Positions 38,501 through 50,123 of a stretch of 64,000 nucleotides of DNA are shown piece by piece. The notes below the pieces were generated by a model that saw only the letters and a program-made list of their open reading frames with translations, had not been told where the DNA came from and did not search any database. The stretch comes from Rotaria sp. Silwood1 (lineage: Eukaryota > Rotifera > Eurotatoria > Philodinida > Philodinidae), in contig CAJNOP010000002.1 in assembly GCA_905250075.1 (NCBI GenBank), positions 2,299,867 through 2,363,866 of the forward strand, read 5' to 3'. Numbering within the stretch: the stretch's first letter is position 1; each line of letters begins with the position of its first letter. A program made the translations under genes and the position numbers.

Positions 38501-41500
38501 AAAACATTATTCCAACCGGAACCTAAGACTATAGTTAAATATTCTATGTTATTAAATGAATTATCTTATTACTAAATTATCAATCAGAATGTAACTCAAC
38601 AGAGAAATGCATCAAAAACGTTCTAATCATGAACTAAATTAGCTAAAAACCGACTATCAAAGAATCGTTTATTTAAGTGTCATACAAATAAATTCCAAAA
38701 TAGTTTTTCCTTGACTAGAAATACTAGAAAAGAATCTATGGAACTATAATCGAGATCGAAACCAAAAAAACTCTGTTCCATACATATCTAACTCGAACTT
38801 ATTTAATACTGATTAAGATGAAATTTTAAAAAATTCAGAAAAATTTTACTGCACTTGAAAAATACTTCTACTAAATTATAAGAATTTAAAATCGAGAATT
38901 ACTATCATATCTTTATTAAAAAAAAAAACTAGAGTTTAGTATACAATAAAGAGTTAAATATAAGTTTTGAAATTAATCTATGACTTTTTTAGGTTTCTCA
39001 ATATTGTTTTGCTATATGTAGTTATCGTGAAAAGAAATCTGAACCCACTGAAATGATGCCACTTGAAGGTTATACTGTTGATTATGCTGAACCCGATAGT
39101 GGTAAATTATCTGTTTACAAAAAATGAATAAAAATCAATTTAATAAAATAATATCTTTGATTGCATAGGTTTAGTTATGAATGATGCAAAGTATTTTTTT
39201 AAAGCTGTACGTGAAGGTGATGTTGTTACATGTGCAACAAACGAAGAAAATGAACGACATAGTTGGGTACAAGCATTATATCGTGCTACAGGTCAGTCAC
39301 ATAAACCAACGCCACCAACAACTGCAACAAATAAATCATCACAAGGTGCTCCTGGATCAGGACAAAAAGACCAAATTGGTAAGAATAGAAAGAAATTATT
39401 TTTCAAATTTCTTTTTCATGAGAAATAACTATAAAAACAAAAAAAAACAATCTATGTACGTATACTATATAGGACAATTACCTGTTTCACGTACTCAGTC
39501 ATATGATCTCGTAGAAAGAGCAAATTATTTCAGAAGTTTATTCAAAATTATCCCAGCTAAACAATGTGATGTTCGAGTTACTTTTTTTTGTACTGTTGTT
39601 TAGCATGGCATGTGCAACAAGGAAATCATGAATAATTTTTTGCATGGGAATGTTTTCATTTCTATATATTAATTTATGAAGAATATTTATTGATATTTTG
39701 TTGTTGTTTTTTTTTTAGATACAGATCGATCGAAAAAACTTGGTTTTGATGAATATATTCAAGGTGATCCATGTAAATTTGATCATCATGATCTTTTTAG
39801 AACATTACAAACAGCAACACTTGATTATCGTTTAAGTGATCCATATTGTTCCTTGGTAAGCTTCTTTTTTTTTTGTCTAAAATCTTCTTTTCCTTGATTT
39901 TTTTGAAAAACAAATTCAAATTTAACTATAGACTGTTAAAACGTAAGTTTAATCGCTATTTTAATTAGACAATAAAATATAACAAAGCTCCGGTGATAGG
40001 CAAAAAAAAGAAAGAAATGCTAATTCGATTATTTCATATAATTAAAATAAATTGTTTATGTTCTGTGTTTTAGGGTTGGCTAAGTCCAGGACAAAGTTAC
40101 GTACTTGAAGGTAATTATTTTACTATTTAGGTTAATAGTATAAGTCACAATAATGAACAGATAAAACTAGTAACAAGAGGTTCATTGGTTTTATAAAACT
40201 CTATCTAAAATGAGTATCGAAATATGCATTTCACTAAAGCCTATCAGAACCGGCTCCGAATACTTTGGACCTGACGGACTCTATCCCTTACAGTTTGGAA
40301 CAGACGCTAGTCAAAGACCATATATCAATAACGTCTTATTATAATAAATGTATTATTTCTTTATTATATTTCTGGAGAATGAAGTAAAAGGATTTTGAAG
40401 AAATGTGCTACAAAATAGATAGAATAAAACAATCTTTCCGTAATTAGCAAGTTCAGCTATATCATATTTCAAATTTTAATTCTGTAGGAAATGTGCTACT
40501 TGTTTTTTTCTGATTGAGTTATATGGTCTTGATGATTCGTAAAATTTTCGTGACAAAAAAAGACTAAATAGCATCCTTTTTAACCTTGAAGAATTGGCAT
40601 GAGAACTGAATTTTATGACAAGATTTGATAGCTTTTTTGAAAAATTTGATATATAAATATTTGTATTTGTTTTATTTTAAAATAAATTAATCATTTATTA
40701 TTTAGAATATTGTTCTCGATATGGTGTACGTGGTTGTTTAAGACATTTATATTATTTAAATGATTTACTCGACCGAGCTGAACAAGGATTTATGATTGAT
40801 CCACAATTAATTCATTATAGTTATGTATTTTGTGCTTCACATGTCTCAGGAAATAGGTAAAAAGATAAATATTTCATTTAATATAAAGCAAACATCGATT
40901 TGATTATCTTATAGACCTGATAATAATGTATCGACAATTACAATGGAAGAAAAAGATCGTTTTAATGAAATAAAAGAACGATTAAAATTATTTCTTGAAC
41001 ATCAAGTTACTAATTTTAGGTAAGTTTGTTTTTTTTTTTTACAAATAAATAAATTGAAATAAATAAATATTTTCTAGATTTTCATTTCCATTTGGTCGAC
41101 CCGAAGGTGCATTAAAAGCAACATTAAGTTTATTAGAACGTGTTTCAGCTAAAGATCTAGCTACACCAATATCTCGTGATGATATACGACATTTTATTGG
41201 CAAATGTCTTGAAAATGCAGCTTATATTAATTATACACGTGTATCTGATCAAGCTAAAATTGAAGGTAAAAAAGAAAAATATTTTTGAGAGACGGGGGAT
41301 GATGGGGACAGGGGGAACATTTAATCAAAATAAAATAGAGAACGAAATATGAAAAGATAAAAGTATATTTGCCATCGCACTCTTTGCTATATCGCCGCCG
41401 CTAGCTGCTCCGATGTTGTAACCAATGTTCGTTTTCTTTTCTCTTGTTTCTCTTTTTTTTATTATATTTGGAAATAAAATTACTAGTATAGATGTATATG

Positions 41501-44089
41501 TGTGAGTGTATATGGGTTAGTTCGATTGATCTATTCTTTTTCCAGGCGAACGAGAGACACAGCAGCAAACAGATAACGGTAAATTTCATGTGTCTTATTT
41601 TTTTTTTTCTAATTACCTTTTTTTACAAGTGATGTTCCGTAAATAAAAGCTTTTCCCATTCTTTTTTATCCCTCTTCTTTATTTTTTTGATTTTAAATAA
41701 ATGAAAAAAAAAAAAAAAAATTTTTCTAAATGAGATAATATGCTTTTTGTATTAAGTAACTATTCTGAATTGATTTTCTCGTTTTCATTGTAGCAATAGC
41801 AGCTTTTTGTTTGGCAATGTTGTAATTTTTTTTTAATAATCTAAATGCCTTATTGTGTATCGTGTATAGCATTGTTGTCATATAACACATACATTTCTTA
41901 TATCTTTTTTATTCTTCTCCATAGTTCATCCATAAAAAAAGCGCATGCAATTAAATGGTTGATCTATGATTTTGACACCGTTATCCCCCTGAAAAAAATT
42001 AAACATTTATCTTTTTTTTTTCTCTTTAAAATTTTTTTTTTTTTTTATTTTTATTTTTTTTAATTGTTTTGTTTTTTTTTTTTTTGTTTTTTAATTTTTT
42101 ATCTAGAAACAGTTTACAATAGTGATGATTCACCGAGAAAAAAAGTTGATGATTTAATTCATCTAGCTGAATTATGTATTGAATTATTACAACAAGATGC
42201 AGAACATTATCGAGAAGCATTTCAACAATATAATGATTTAATAATTGAACATGAAGAAATTTTTTGGTCATTATTTGCTGTTGATATGGAACATGTTATT
42301 GATCAGCAACCAATTGAAAGTTGGGATTCATTTCCATTATTTCAATTATTAAATGATTATCTTCGAATGCATGGTAACATTTTATTTTAGTTCGCTTATT
42401 TATACTGAAATTAGTTTTTTTTTTCAGAGTCATTATCAAATGGTCGATTTCATCAACAGTTACGTGATACATTTGCACCATTAGTTGTTCGTTATGTAGA
42501 TTTAATGGAATCATGTATAGCACAATCAATACATAAAGGTTTTGAAAAAGAAAATTGGAAACCAAAAACGTATGAAAATTTTTTCTTTCAAATTATAATA
42601 TTGTCATTTTTGTGGTTTATTTTAGACGAGGATGTGCAACAAGTGAAGATATTTTATGGAAACTTGATGCCTTACAATGTTTTATTCGTGATTTACATTG
42701 GGTATATCATTGTGTTTTCTTTTTTTAATGAAATCTTTATAATTAACAATTATTCTTTTTTTTTTATTAGCCGGATGAGATCTTTGGGGAACATCTTGAA
42801 AAACGTCTTAAACAAATGGCCTCAGATATGATTGAAGCTTGTACAAAAAGGTATTTAAAAGTTTCTATGTACCGTAAAAGTCCTAAGTATAAATCGAAGT
42901 TATTAAATAATAGAATTGTGTACGTTTAAATATTTACTGTAGGTATTCTCTATTGAATAGATAATTCAAAATCAACTTTAATGTATCTATTGAAATAATT
43001 TTGATGAATATTTTAGAGTATGGCGTCATTTTGAAACATGGATTAAAAAAGGTGGTTTAATTGGTGGTACTAGTTCAGATTATCTTTTACCATCTGAATG
43101 TTGTGTTATGATTAATGTTATACTTGATTGTAAAGTTCAAGTAAAATAATTGATTGTTTGTTTTTCTGTATTAATAATAGATTTTTTTTTTTCTTATCTT
43201 ATTAGGCTTTAAAACTATGTGCATTGCATAGTGGTGATCTTCATCAATATCATACACGTATTGATGAATATTTAGAAAAAATTTTAAGTGATATGTCAAA
43301 AGCATTAATACAAAAATTACTTAGTGTTCTTGATTCTATATTAAAAAAATTATCACGTTATGATGAAGGATCATTTTTTGCTCAAATACTTTCATTGACA
43401 GTAAGAATTTTTTGTGTTTTTGTTTTTGTTATTGTTATCTAATTATCTTTTACTTATTCGAATTTAGAAACCAATTAATGAAGATGGTCAAGCATATGTA
43501 TCATGTGTAAATGCTAATTTAGAACAGTTACGTCAAAAAATTAGTGATGAAATATTTACATTAACTATATTTGAAGTTAGTTTCATAATATTGATTTTGA
43601 TTTTATTTTTGAGTCAATAAATATTTTCAAAAAAAAAAAAAATAGGAATGGTATCGACAACAAACACAATTTATTTTTATGTGGCTTGGAGAACGAACAG
43701 AAATTAGTCTTCATCCATATCAATTAGCTTGTTTAATGTTAATAGTTAAAGTAAATTTCGAATGTTTTGTAGTTTGTTTGTTTTTTTTTCATTGTAATTT
43801 TATGTGTTTATTTATAGAAAACTCATGGAAGTTTTGAATTACAAGGTGTTCAAGAAAAAGATCTTAATTCACAGTTGTATAATAGTATAATGCAAAGATT
43901 ACACGTAAGAAATAAATAAATTTTTATTGATATTTATGTATTGTGCATGTATGTATGTTGTAAATATTATTGTTGCATGGCTTATTGTATGTATTGTGGT
44001 ATGTGTACCAGCGATTGAAAATAAGAATACTAATTTATTTTGTTTCTTTTTGTTTTCAGTTCGAAGAGACAGCAAATGCAGTAAAATAA
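35528..44089 (+). CDS. CADPS: CADPS/CAPS (UNC-31), calcium-dependent activator protein for secretion
   Basis: Twenty-six exons join in phase to about 1435 aa (human CAPS1 1353): 35528-35599, 35676-36477, 36538-36901, 37072-37093, 37155-37235, 37339-37374, 37520-38199, 38258-38324, 38993-39101, 39169-39378, 39719-39855, 40074-40110, 40706-40856, 40915-41019, 41078-41265, 41546-41578, 42107-42373, 42428-42569, 42626-42701, 42771-42850, 43017-43140, 43206-43400, 43468-43575, 43646-43750, 43818-43904, 44060-44089. CAPS primes dense-core vesicles for calcium-triggered exocytosis through PIP2 and SNAREs. In order: acidic N-terminus ([11 protein letters not shown]), Ser/Thr-rich linker, conserved [20 protein letters not shown] block, C2 domain ([28 protein letters not shown]), PH domain ([20 protein letters not shown]), YGVRGC block, [20 protein letters not shown], and the MUN/MHD1 region to the end. 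The start matches the vertebrate MLDPSSSEEESDE beginning. Confidence 0.94.
41289..41320 (+). promoter_or_regulatory. G-run cluster in the CADPS intron before the 33-nt microexon
   Basis: Three runs of four to five G (GACGGGGG, ATGGGGAC, AGGGGGAA) lie within about 35 nt, shortly after the donor at 41266, in a genome segment where such runs are almost absent. Intronic G-runs bind hnRNP F/H-type factors and modulate nearby donors in animals. The position next to a cassette-sized exon suggests a splicing control element (inference). Confidence 0.4.
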
Positions 44090-44852
44090 ACAAACGAAAA
44101 GACATCGTCTTGTTTACGAAATAGTCTTCTATATATATATTTGTGATCTTTGCTGATAAAATACTATATTATTATCTAATTTTACTTCTTCTTTTGTTTG
44201 TTTTTATACTGTTGTCTAAATAGGGCAATCAGACTGTGAATCGTTTTTTTTGTCATGTTTTCAATCTTTAAGTTTTATTGTTTTTTTTAATATGCTTCGA
44301 ACTTCTATATGTTCTAAATGACAATGACTCAACAGTGTATTGGATTGGTTTCTTAAAGCCGGTGGATCTTATATATTCTGTTATCTTCTTCTGTCCAGGT
44401 CTATTTTATTTGTTGCAATATTTATCATCATCAAAAATCGAAAAATAATCGAAACAGCAATATTGAAAGAGTTTCGTGCAACTATTCAGTGTGGTGTCTC
44501 TATATCTCTTTTTTCTGTGGCAAAGTGATCCTCTTCTTGTATAGCTTGTCTTTACAAAATAACAAGTTTTTTTTTTCTGTGTGTACCTTTTCTTTTATTT
44601 TTCGCCTTCTTTTTTTTTTCTTCTTGAAAAAAGCCTGTTATCGCTATTAATCTTAATTCCATCAATTTCTTTCTTTTTCTGTTTTTTTTTGTATTTGTTT
44701 GTGTGCTCTTTTCTTTAACACATCTTCTTAAAAAAAAAAAAGAAAAGGAAAACAAGAAAACATGAAAGAAATAAGTATTTTCTATGCAATATAGAATCGA
44801 ATACGAATAATTTTCTTCGTTTTCAGATGATTAAAATTTGTCAGATAGTATA
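44090..44852. other. CADPS 3' region and upstream of the coiled-coil gene
   Basis: T-rich 760-bp spacer with no supportable exon. It holds the CADPS 3'-UTR. A TCGTTTTCAG acceptor-like site ending at 44826 lies 26 nt before the next start codon. Confidence 0.5.
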
Positions 44853-46166
44853 ATGGATTTAGTAGATGTTATTGAATTTCGTACAACATGGAATAATGAA
44901 ATATTTCTTAAAAATAAATCAGCTTTTTTAGCAGCAAAACGATTAATTAGAAAAAGTATTATTATTGGTAAGAAATCAATTAATGACTAATTGTTTTTTA
45001 ACATTTTTTTGTTTTATTATTCATAAGTTCAAACACGATTATGTCGTCAATTAAAATATACGGAAAATAATTTAACAATTGAATTACAAGCTATAGAACA
45101 TGAAAAACAAATATTGAATAACTATCGTCATTCAAATTCATTAGCTGAACATTTACAACAAGTAATAGAATTATGATAAATGATTTTCATTGATTTATTT
45201 CATATATAGTCTAGTCTGAAAGTCATTAGGGAGTTTTTAATTAGGAATAAATTATGATAAAAGACAGAAACAGAACTGCAAATTTCACTGTAGAAAAGAG
45301 ATGACTTGTGGGTCCTCCCTAACCCTGTCCTTGGTCCAAAGTTTTATATTTTGTCGGGCACAGGTCCACGTTTCTGTGTACACGTACCTTCTTCAACTAG
45401 AAAATGAAGAACGAAATATAACTGTACGTTGACTTTTTTGTGAGAGTAGCAATAAATAGGTAAAACTTTGAACCTTCTCTTGTTCAATTACATTGAAGAC
45501 ACCAGATAATGGTGAGAAAAACCTCAAGTCTAAACTCGCTCACGTTTCGAGCCCACAAAACCGTGAAGAAATTAAAATACTATGAGAATTTCGGAAACCT
45601 CGGTTTTTTAAAGCCCTCTTAAATGTAATTTTTTTATATGGTTCGATTCTCTGGAAGTTTTATCTTTTCAATGGTGAAAATTCTAACTCTCTCTTTTTCT
45701 TTCTCTCAAAAATTATTCGAAATCAAAAACTACCTGATGACTTTTGAATTACTCTGTATATATGTTTCGTTTTTTTTTTAGAGATTAAAAATATTAAAAA
45801 ATGAAATTGATAATTATAATCTTCAAATAAAAAATATAGTTAAAAAAGAAAAAGAATATTGGAAACATTTAGAACAAACAATTGCAAAGTTAGTAAACAT
45901 GAAAATAACCAACAACTTTGATATTTTAATATTTATCATATTTTAATAGACGAACACATATACATAAAACAACAACGAATAATTTCAAACCTTTGGAAAA
46001 TTCATCAAATCCTCGCCCAATTGTTGTTGTCAATGCTACATTTGTTATGCATGTTGATAAAAATAATGAAAATTTACCTCCATTAGAACCTAAATCTTGC
46101 GAAATAGATAATACGGCTCCTATAAAAATACCTAAAATTCGTAAAAAGAAAAAATGTGCATCGTAG
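44853..46166 (+). CDS. unknown 190-aa coiled-coil protein with a basic C-terminus
   Basis: Exons 44853-44967, 45028-45161, 45782-45888 and 45950-46166 join in phase to 190 aa. Residues about 40-118 (CRQLKYTENNLTIELQAIEH; RLKILKNEIDNYNLQIKNIV) have coiled-coil character. The tail (about 125-190) contains the hydrophobic patch PIVVVNATFVMHV and ends in a Lys/Arg cluster (KIPKIRKKKKCAS), a possible nuclear-localisation signal. No membrane segment is seen. I do not recognise the family. The plan (short N-terminal coiled coil, basic C-terminus) recalls shugoshin or other kinetochore and centrosome adaptors, but no diagnostic motif supports that. Intron 2 contains a MITE. Consistent phases at all joins support a real gene. 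Confidence 0.65.
45207..45756. mobile_element. TA-flanked MITE in intron 2 of the coiled-coil gene
   Basis: The left end (from 45207) and right end (to 45756) pair over about 55 bp: AAAGTCATnAGGnAGTTTTT, then ATTnnnAATAAnTTnTGA on each arm. TA occurs just outside both ends (45205-45206 and 45757-45758). The right terminus CAGAGTAATTCAAAAGTCAT has a Tc1/mariner-like look. At 550 bp with no open frame, it is non-autonomous. Confidence 0.7.
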
Positions 46167-46993
46167 TCAGATATGATATTTTTCCTGCACACACACACAC
46201 CCATATACATATATAGATATAATTGTTATCTTTTTATAATGATCAAAAGAAAAAGAAAATTGAAATTAATCATTATGTTTTCATATTATTGTTCTTTAAC
46301 TATGATAGAGATATTGCAATAAAATATTGAACTTGTAAATCTTTTTATTTCTTTTTTGCACAAAGAAAAATATATTCAATATAATCGTTGAAACGAAATT
46401 AAGAAAGAATTTCTTATAAGAATATTCAACAATAATTTATTATTCCAAGAATATAAATCAATCTTTAGATATGTTTTACATATTTAAACAAAATTATTAT
46501 AATTTCAATTCGTTGTGAAGCAATACTTTGAATCAAATTCTTTTTCTTCATGAAACGAATCAACATTTCTTTTATAATGTAATACAAATATATATTTAAT
46601 GAGATAGATGTTTATTTAAAGGTATTCAAGTAGCTTTTTTATATTCTCATTGACATAATGTAGGCTTCAGTGACTATAATTTGAATTTATTTTAATATTA
46701 TATAAGGTAATGTCTATTCGATTCAACATAATCTATTCAAAAGAAGTTAATATATGTTTCACTTATTTCCCAATATTATGAAAGTTTAATTATCAGTCAT
46801 ATACTTTCAAAAAGATAACTTAACAAAAATTAATCTGAAAACTTGAGACATCTATCGTTGAAATGAGATATGCATATATATGTTTTCTTCGTTGGAGATT
46901 TTTTTTCAAAATAATCTCATCTGTCGTCAAAGCAACAATGTGCATAATGGTAATGTCATTCATTTTTCTATCAATCAACATTTGAAAAAAAAA
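46167..46993. other. intergenic region before TMEM17
   Basis: An AT-rich 827-bp gap with a CA tract (46190-46201) just after the coiled-coil gene. The only notable regulatory match is the X-box close to TMEM17. No gene is seen. Confidence 0.5.
46923..46936 (+). promoter_or_regulatory. RFX X-box upstream of TMEM17
   Basis: GTCGTCAAAGCAAC fits the X-box rule RYYNYY-N(1-3)-RRNRAC at every position with a 2-nt spacer. It ends 57 bp before the chosen TMEM17 ATG, the distance typical of RFX sites in ciliary genes. It also argues against the upstream in-frame ATG at 46880 being the start. Confidence 0.6.
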
Positions 46994-47617
46994 ATGCTTC
47001 GACGTCCACCTGAATTACCACGTTCAGTTAATGATCGTCTCAATCGATTGGCAACATCAGTATTTACACCTAGGGATCCAAATGATTTGAAACGTGGAAA
47101 TAATCTTGTTTCTAAAGAAGCTCGAATTGAAATTGATTATTCATCAAGTTTACCATTGCAAATGTTATTATATTTTAATATTTGTTTTTTTCCTTGTTGG
47201 CTTTTTTCATTAACTTTCGTTTTACCTGTATTATCAATGTTACCCAATGCAAATGATCATAAGATTTTGATGATATTTGCATTTATTTTTAAAACAATTA
47301 TTGAATTTATTAGATTATATTTGGGTTATACAGGAAATTTAGCTGAACGAATGCCTGAGTTAACAGCATTTTGTTTACTAACAATTATATTTCAAATACC
47401 ATTAAGTATATTTTTACTTATCTATCCATTAATTCAAAATATTGAAATGCCACTTATTTTTGCTGTTGAAATTATATATATAGCATTTATTGTATTAGAA
47501 GGAGCATTTGGTATTTATGCTGTACGTATTATGGTTGCAGCACAATCAAGTCGTTTTCATTATCGACAATTTGAAGAAATTCAATCAATTAGTAATAGTC
47601 GACCACCATCTGGATAA
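46994..47617 (+). CDS. TMEM17: TMEM17, ciliary transition-zone membrane protein
   Basis: A single exon of 207 aa (human 198). TMEM17 is a four-span component of the MKS/B9 complex at the ciliary transition zone, which gates membrane-protein entry. Family features: an N-terminal ELPRSVNDRLNRLATSVF segment (human: LPDPVRQRLGNFSRAVF); SSLPLQMLLYFNICFFPCW (human: SSLALQMSLYFNTYYFPLW); IEFIRLYLGYTGNLAERMPEL (human: IEAIRLYLGYVGNL.E.VPEL); four hydrophobic spans at about 50-75, 88-108, 122-146 and 152-178; and a C-terminal SRFHYRQFEE (human: VRFHLQDFD). The start at 46994 gives the family-like length. An open frame continues upstream to 46880 but overlaps the X-box. The CFAP97D-type gene follows after 146 bp. 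Confidence 0.92.
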   Translation: MLRRPPELPRSVNDRLNRLATSVFTPRDPNDLKRGNNLVSKEARIEIDYSSSLPLQMLLYFNICFFPCWLFSLTFVLPVLSMLPNANDHKILMIFAFIFKTIIEFIRLYLGYTGNLAERMPELTAFCLLTIIFQIPLSIFLLIYPLIQNIEMPLIFAVEIIYIAFIVLEGAFGIYAVRIMVAAQSSRFHYRQFEEIQSISNSRPPSG

Positions 47618-47763
47618 ACTGTTCTTGTGTTTGTTGTTGTTCTTTTTTTTTCGTAGCTATGTAAAAACAAAACAGATAAAATATTTGTTTTTTCTTGTTG
47701 GGTAATCTATTTTATTCATTTCATATTGATGTACTTCTAGATATTGAAAAATAAGATAAATCG

Positions 47764-49883
47764 ATGCATAAATCTTATCAACCAACACGTCCAGCTGCTA
47801 ATCGTCTTCTTCAAAAAAAATGGGATGATAAATATTATTCAGAACATCGACTTTTGGTAATTAAATTAATCATAAAAAAAGAAGCAACTGATGATTTCAG
47901 TTCGTGTAAATTTCCAAAGTTTACTATCGGTTTATTTTTACTTCAATGCAATTTTAATTTAAAGTTTATGAAAATATTCTCTTCGTTTTGATTAGAATGT
48001 TGCACGATAGTGGAAAACATTCTATGGCAAAACCAAAGAAAAAATATATGATAAATATTATGAAACAAAGTTTTTATATGATCAATGAAAATTTACACGA
48101 AATTCTAAGATCATCATTCTTTACGAACTAGTCATTCGTGAAGTCTGTCTAGTTGATCTTGAAGCTAGTTTCAGGATCGACACTACGAGTCACACTCTAA
48201 AACGAATATTCCATGATGACTTGAGTATTATAGGATGATTATTAAGATGATCTAAGAAATGTGTATGGCGTATTAGTAATAGAAAAGAAATAAACAATCA
48301 ACTAGTTTGAAAATATTTTGCAACCAACGTCCTATATTCGTTTGTTGTATTTCTATTTTTAATTAATGATCATTTTTAGGTACGTGATGCTCGACCAACT
48401 GTTGACACACGTCCACCAAGAACATATATGCATCTTCATATGAAACTGAAAAAACTTCAGGTATATTTTTCGTCGTATTTTGTTTTTGTTTTTCTTCTAT
48501 ATATATTGAATTAATTCTATATAGTTGGATATAAATTGTAAGTGTGCTTATGCATTTTAGGCTATATAAAAAAATTGATTTATTTGTTTTTTTGTGTCAT
48601 TTAATAAAATAGTATGCGCATGTTTTTTTTCTTTCTATATAGTTAGAAGAAGAACGTTCGGCAACAATTGAGCGTGATAATCGTATATTATTAGAAAAAA
48701 TGTCGAATATTATGCGTACAACTGGTAGTATTGATAATCGTAATGATTATGAGGCAAAAAGGTAAGAGATTAATTCAAGGTTTTCCTTCTCTTCTAAAAG
48801 TTCGACTTTTTTAGATAAACATATCGACATTTTCCTTAAAGTATCTATTTTGAAAATTTATAAGAATGACTTTTAATGTTAAAAAGTTTCTTTCGTATCA
48901 TAACAAGTTTCTAGAGCTCTCCAGCGAAAAATTCGAATACCATATCCATAGGAAAATTATAATCGCTATTGTAGTTATGACTCTTACTTATCGCCAGAAG
49001 GCCACTTGAGAAGACTCGAGATGAATTTTGAATTGACACGCAATAAAACTATATTTGATGCTTATATTAGACAGTTCTTCAGGTGAACATACAATAAATA
49101 TGTTTGCGCATTTTTTTTTATTAGATAGATAAGATTTTAGAAGTTTTAAGATTTTGAGGTCCATAAGAAATACAATAAAATAAAAGTTGAAAAACACGTA
49201 TCTTTCGTTAGAAGCGACAAGACGTTCTCTATGAAATGAGAGTAGCACGAGCGTTGTACATTGAAGTGCTTTGAAAATAACATGATTACGCATGAAAGCT
49301 CTATTTTGTAATATGGTTTCTGGATAGTAAGATTTGGAGTCGTGAAAATTTTTTAATAGTGTAGTACTTTCATTAGTCGAATACCTTCTGAAAGTTTCAT
49401 GAAAATCACATGTACCGTATCGAAAATCGATTTTGAAGAGGAGGGAGGCCTTATAAGTATATATTCTATTATTTACTTATTCTTTTCTTCTTAGTCTTAA
49501 TCATGAAAAACGTCGTCGTGAATTATTACGTGTATCAAGAGAAAATTCAACAATGATCAAAAGAATTATGGATCGTAAACCAGACATAAATCGAGACAGC
49601 TGGACAAATAGTTGGTCAAAAAATTTATCTTATTTAGATAATATATCGAAATATGATTCTGATTGGCATGAATCAAAAGTAAAAAAATAATGCATTGTTG
49701 TTCTCATATTTGTCAATGTTTTTTTTTTGTTTTATTAATTAGCCGAGCAGTCGTCAAATTCATAGTCGACAACAATCATCGAAACGTTCGGTAGATGGTA
49801 CACATGATAATCAGAAAAGTATTAAATCTCTTGTTATGCCAAATGAAACAGATATAACAAAAGTAGATAATAATGATGCATAA
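47764..49883 (+). CDS. CFAP97D: CFAP97 domain-containing protein (CFAP97D1/D2-like)
   Basis: Exons 47764-47856, 48380-48460, 48643-48761, 49495-49678 and 49743-49883 join in phase to 205 aa. CFAP97D proteins are small axonemal proteins needed for sperm-flagellum stability. The family pattern is visible: ARPTVDTRPP (human: AKPTVDTKPP), a helical segment with LKKLQLEEERSATIERDNRI, then KRRRELLRVSRENSTMIKRI leading into MDRKPDINRDSW, close to the conserved NRELVRIT.EN..ILKRL..RKP motif. The tail after about residue 160 is Ser-rich and not conserved. Introns of 523 bp and 733 bp are larger than the window norm. An acceptor-like AG ends at 47740, 23 nt before the ATG, and the TMEM17 stop is 146 bp upstream. 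Co-transcription is likely but unproven. Confidence 0.85.
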
Positions 49884-50070
49884 CAATAATTCTTCCATCA
49901 TTTTACACTGTGTTGGTTAAAGATTTCAATCGAAAAATCTTACGATTTTGGCCTTAACTGTGTCTTTTTCGCCTTAAAATGAATGATAATAGTTTTTTGT
50001 GAAAAAAATAATCTTACCCTTTTATTTATGAAAAAAGTCATTTATTTTATATTATTCCCTAAAATCTCAT

Positions 50071-50123
50071 TTATTATTATTATTATTACTACTATTATTA
50101 CTATTATTATTATTATTATTATT
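50071..50123. repeat. (ATT)n microsatellite with ACT variants
   Basis: Trinucleotide repeat TATTATTATTACTACTATT and onward, about 17 units with three interruptions, in the 3' flank of the CFAP97D-type gene. Confidence 0.85.

Noticed and set aside
39474-39603. Possible extra CADPS exon after a CTATATAG acceptor
   Set aside because: Joining 39378 directly to 39719 keeps phase and family alignment. The extra stretch runs to a stop, and only a weak GTGATG donor would rejoin the frame.
41289-41320. G-quadruplex in the CADPS intron
   Set aside because: Only three G-runs are present; a canonical intramolecular quadruplex needs four.
46880-46993. N-terminal extension of TMEM17
   Set aside because: It overlaps the X-box, lacks family similarity, and makes the protein longer than its orthologs.
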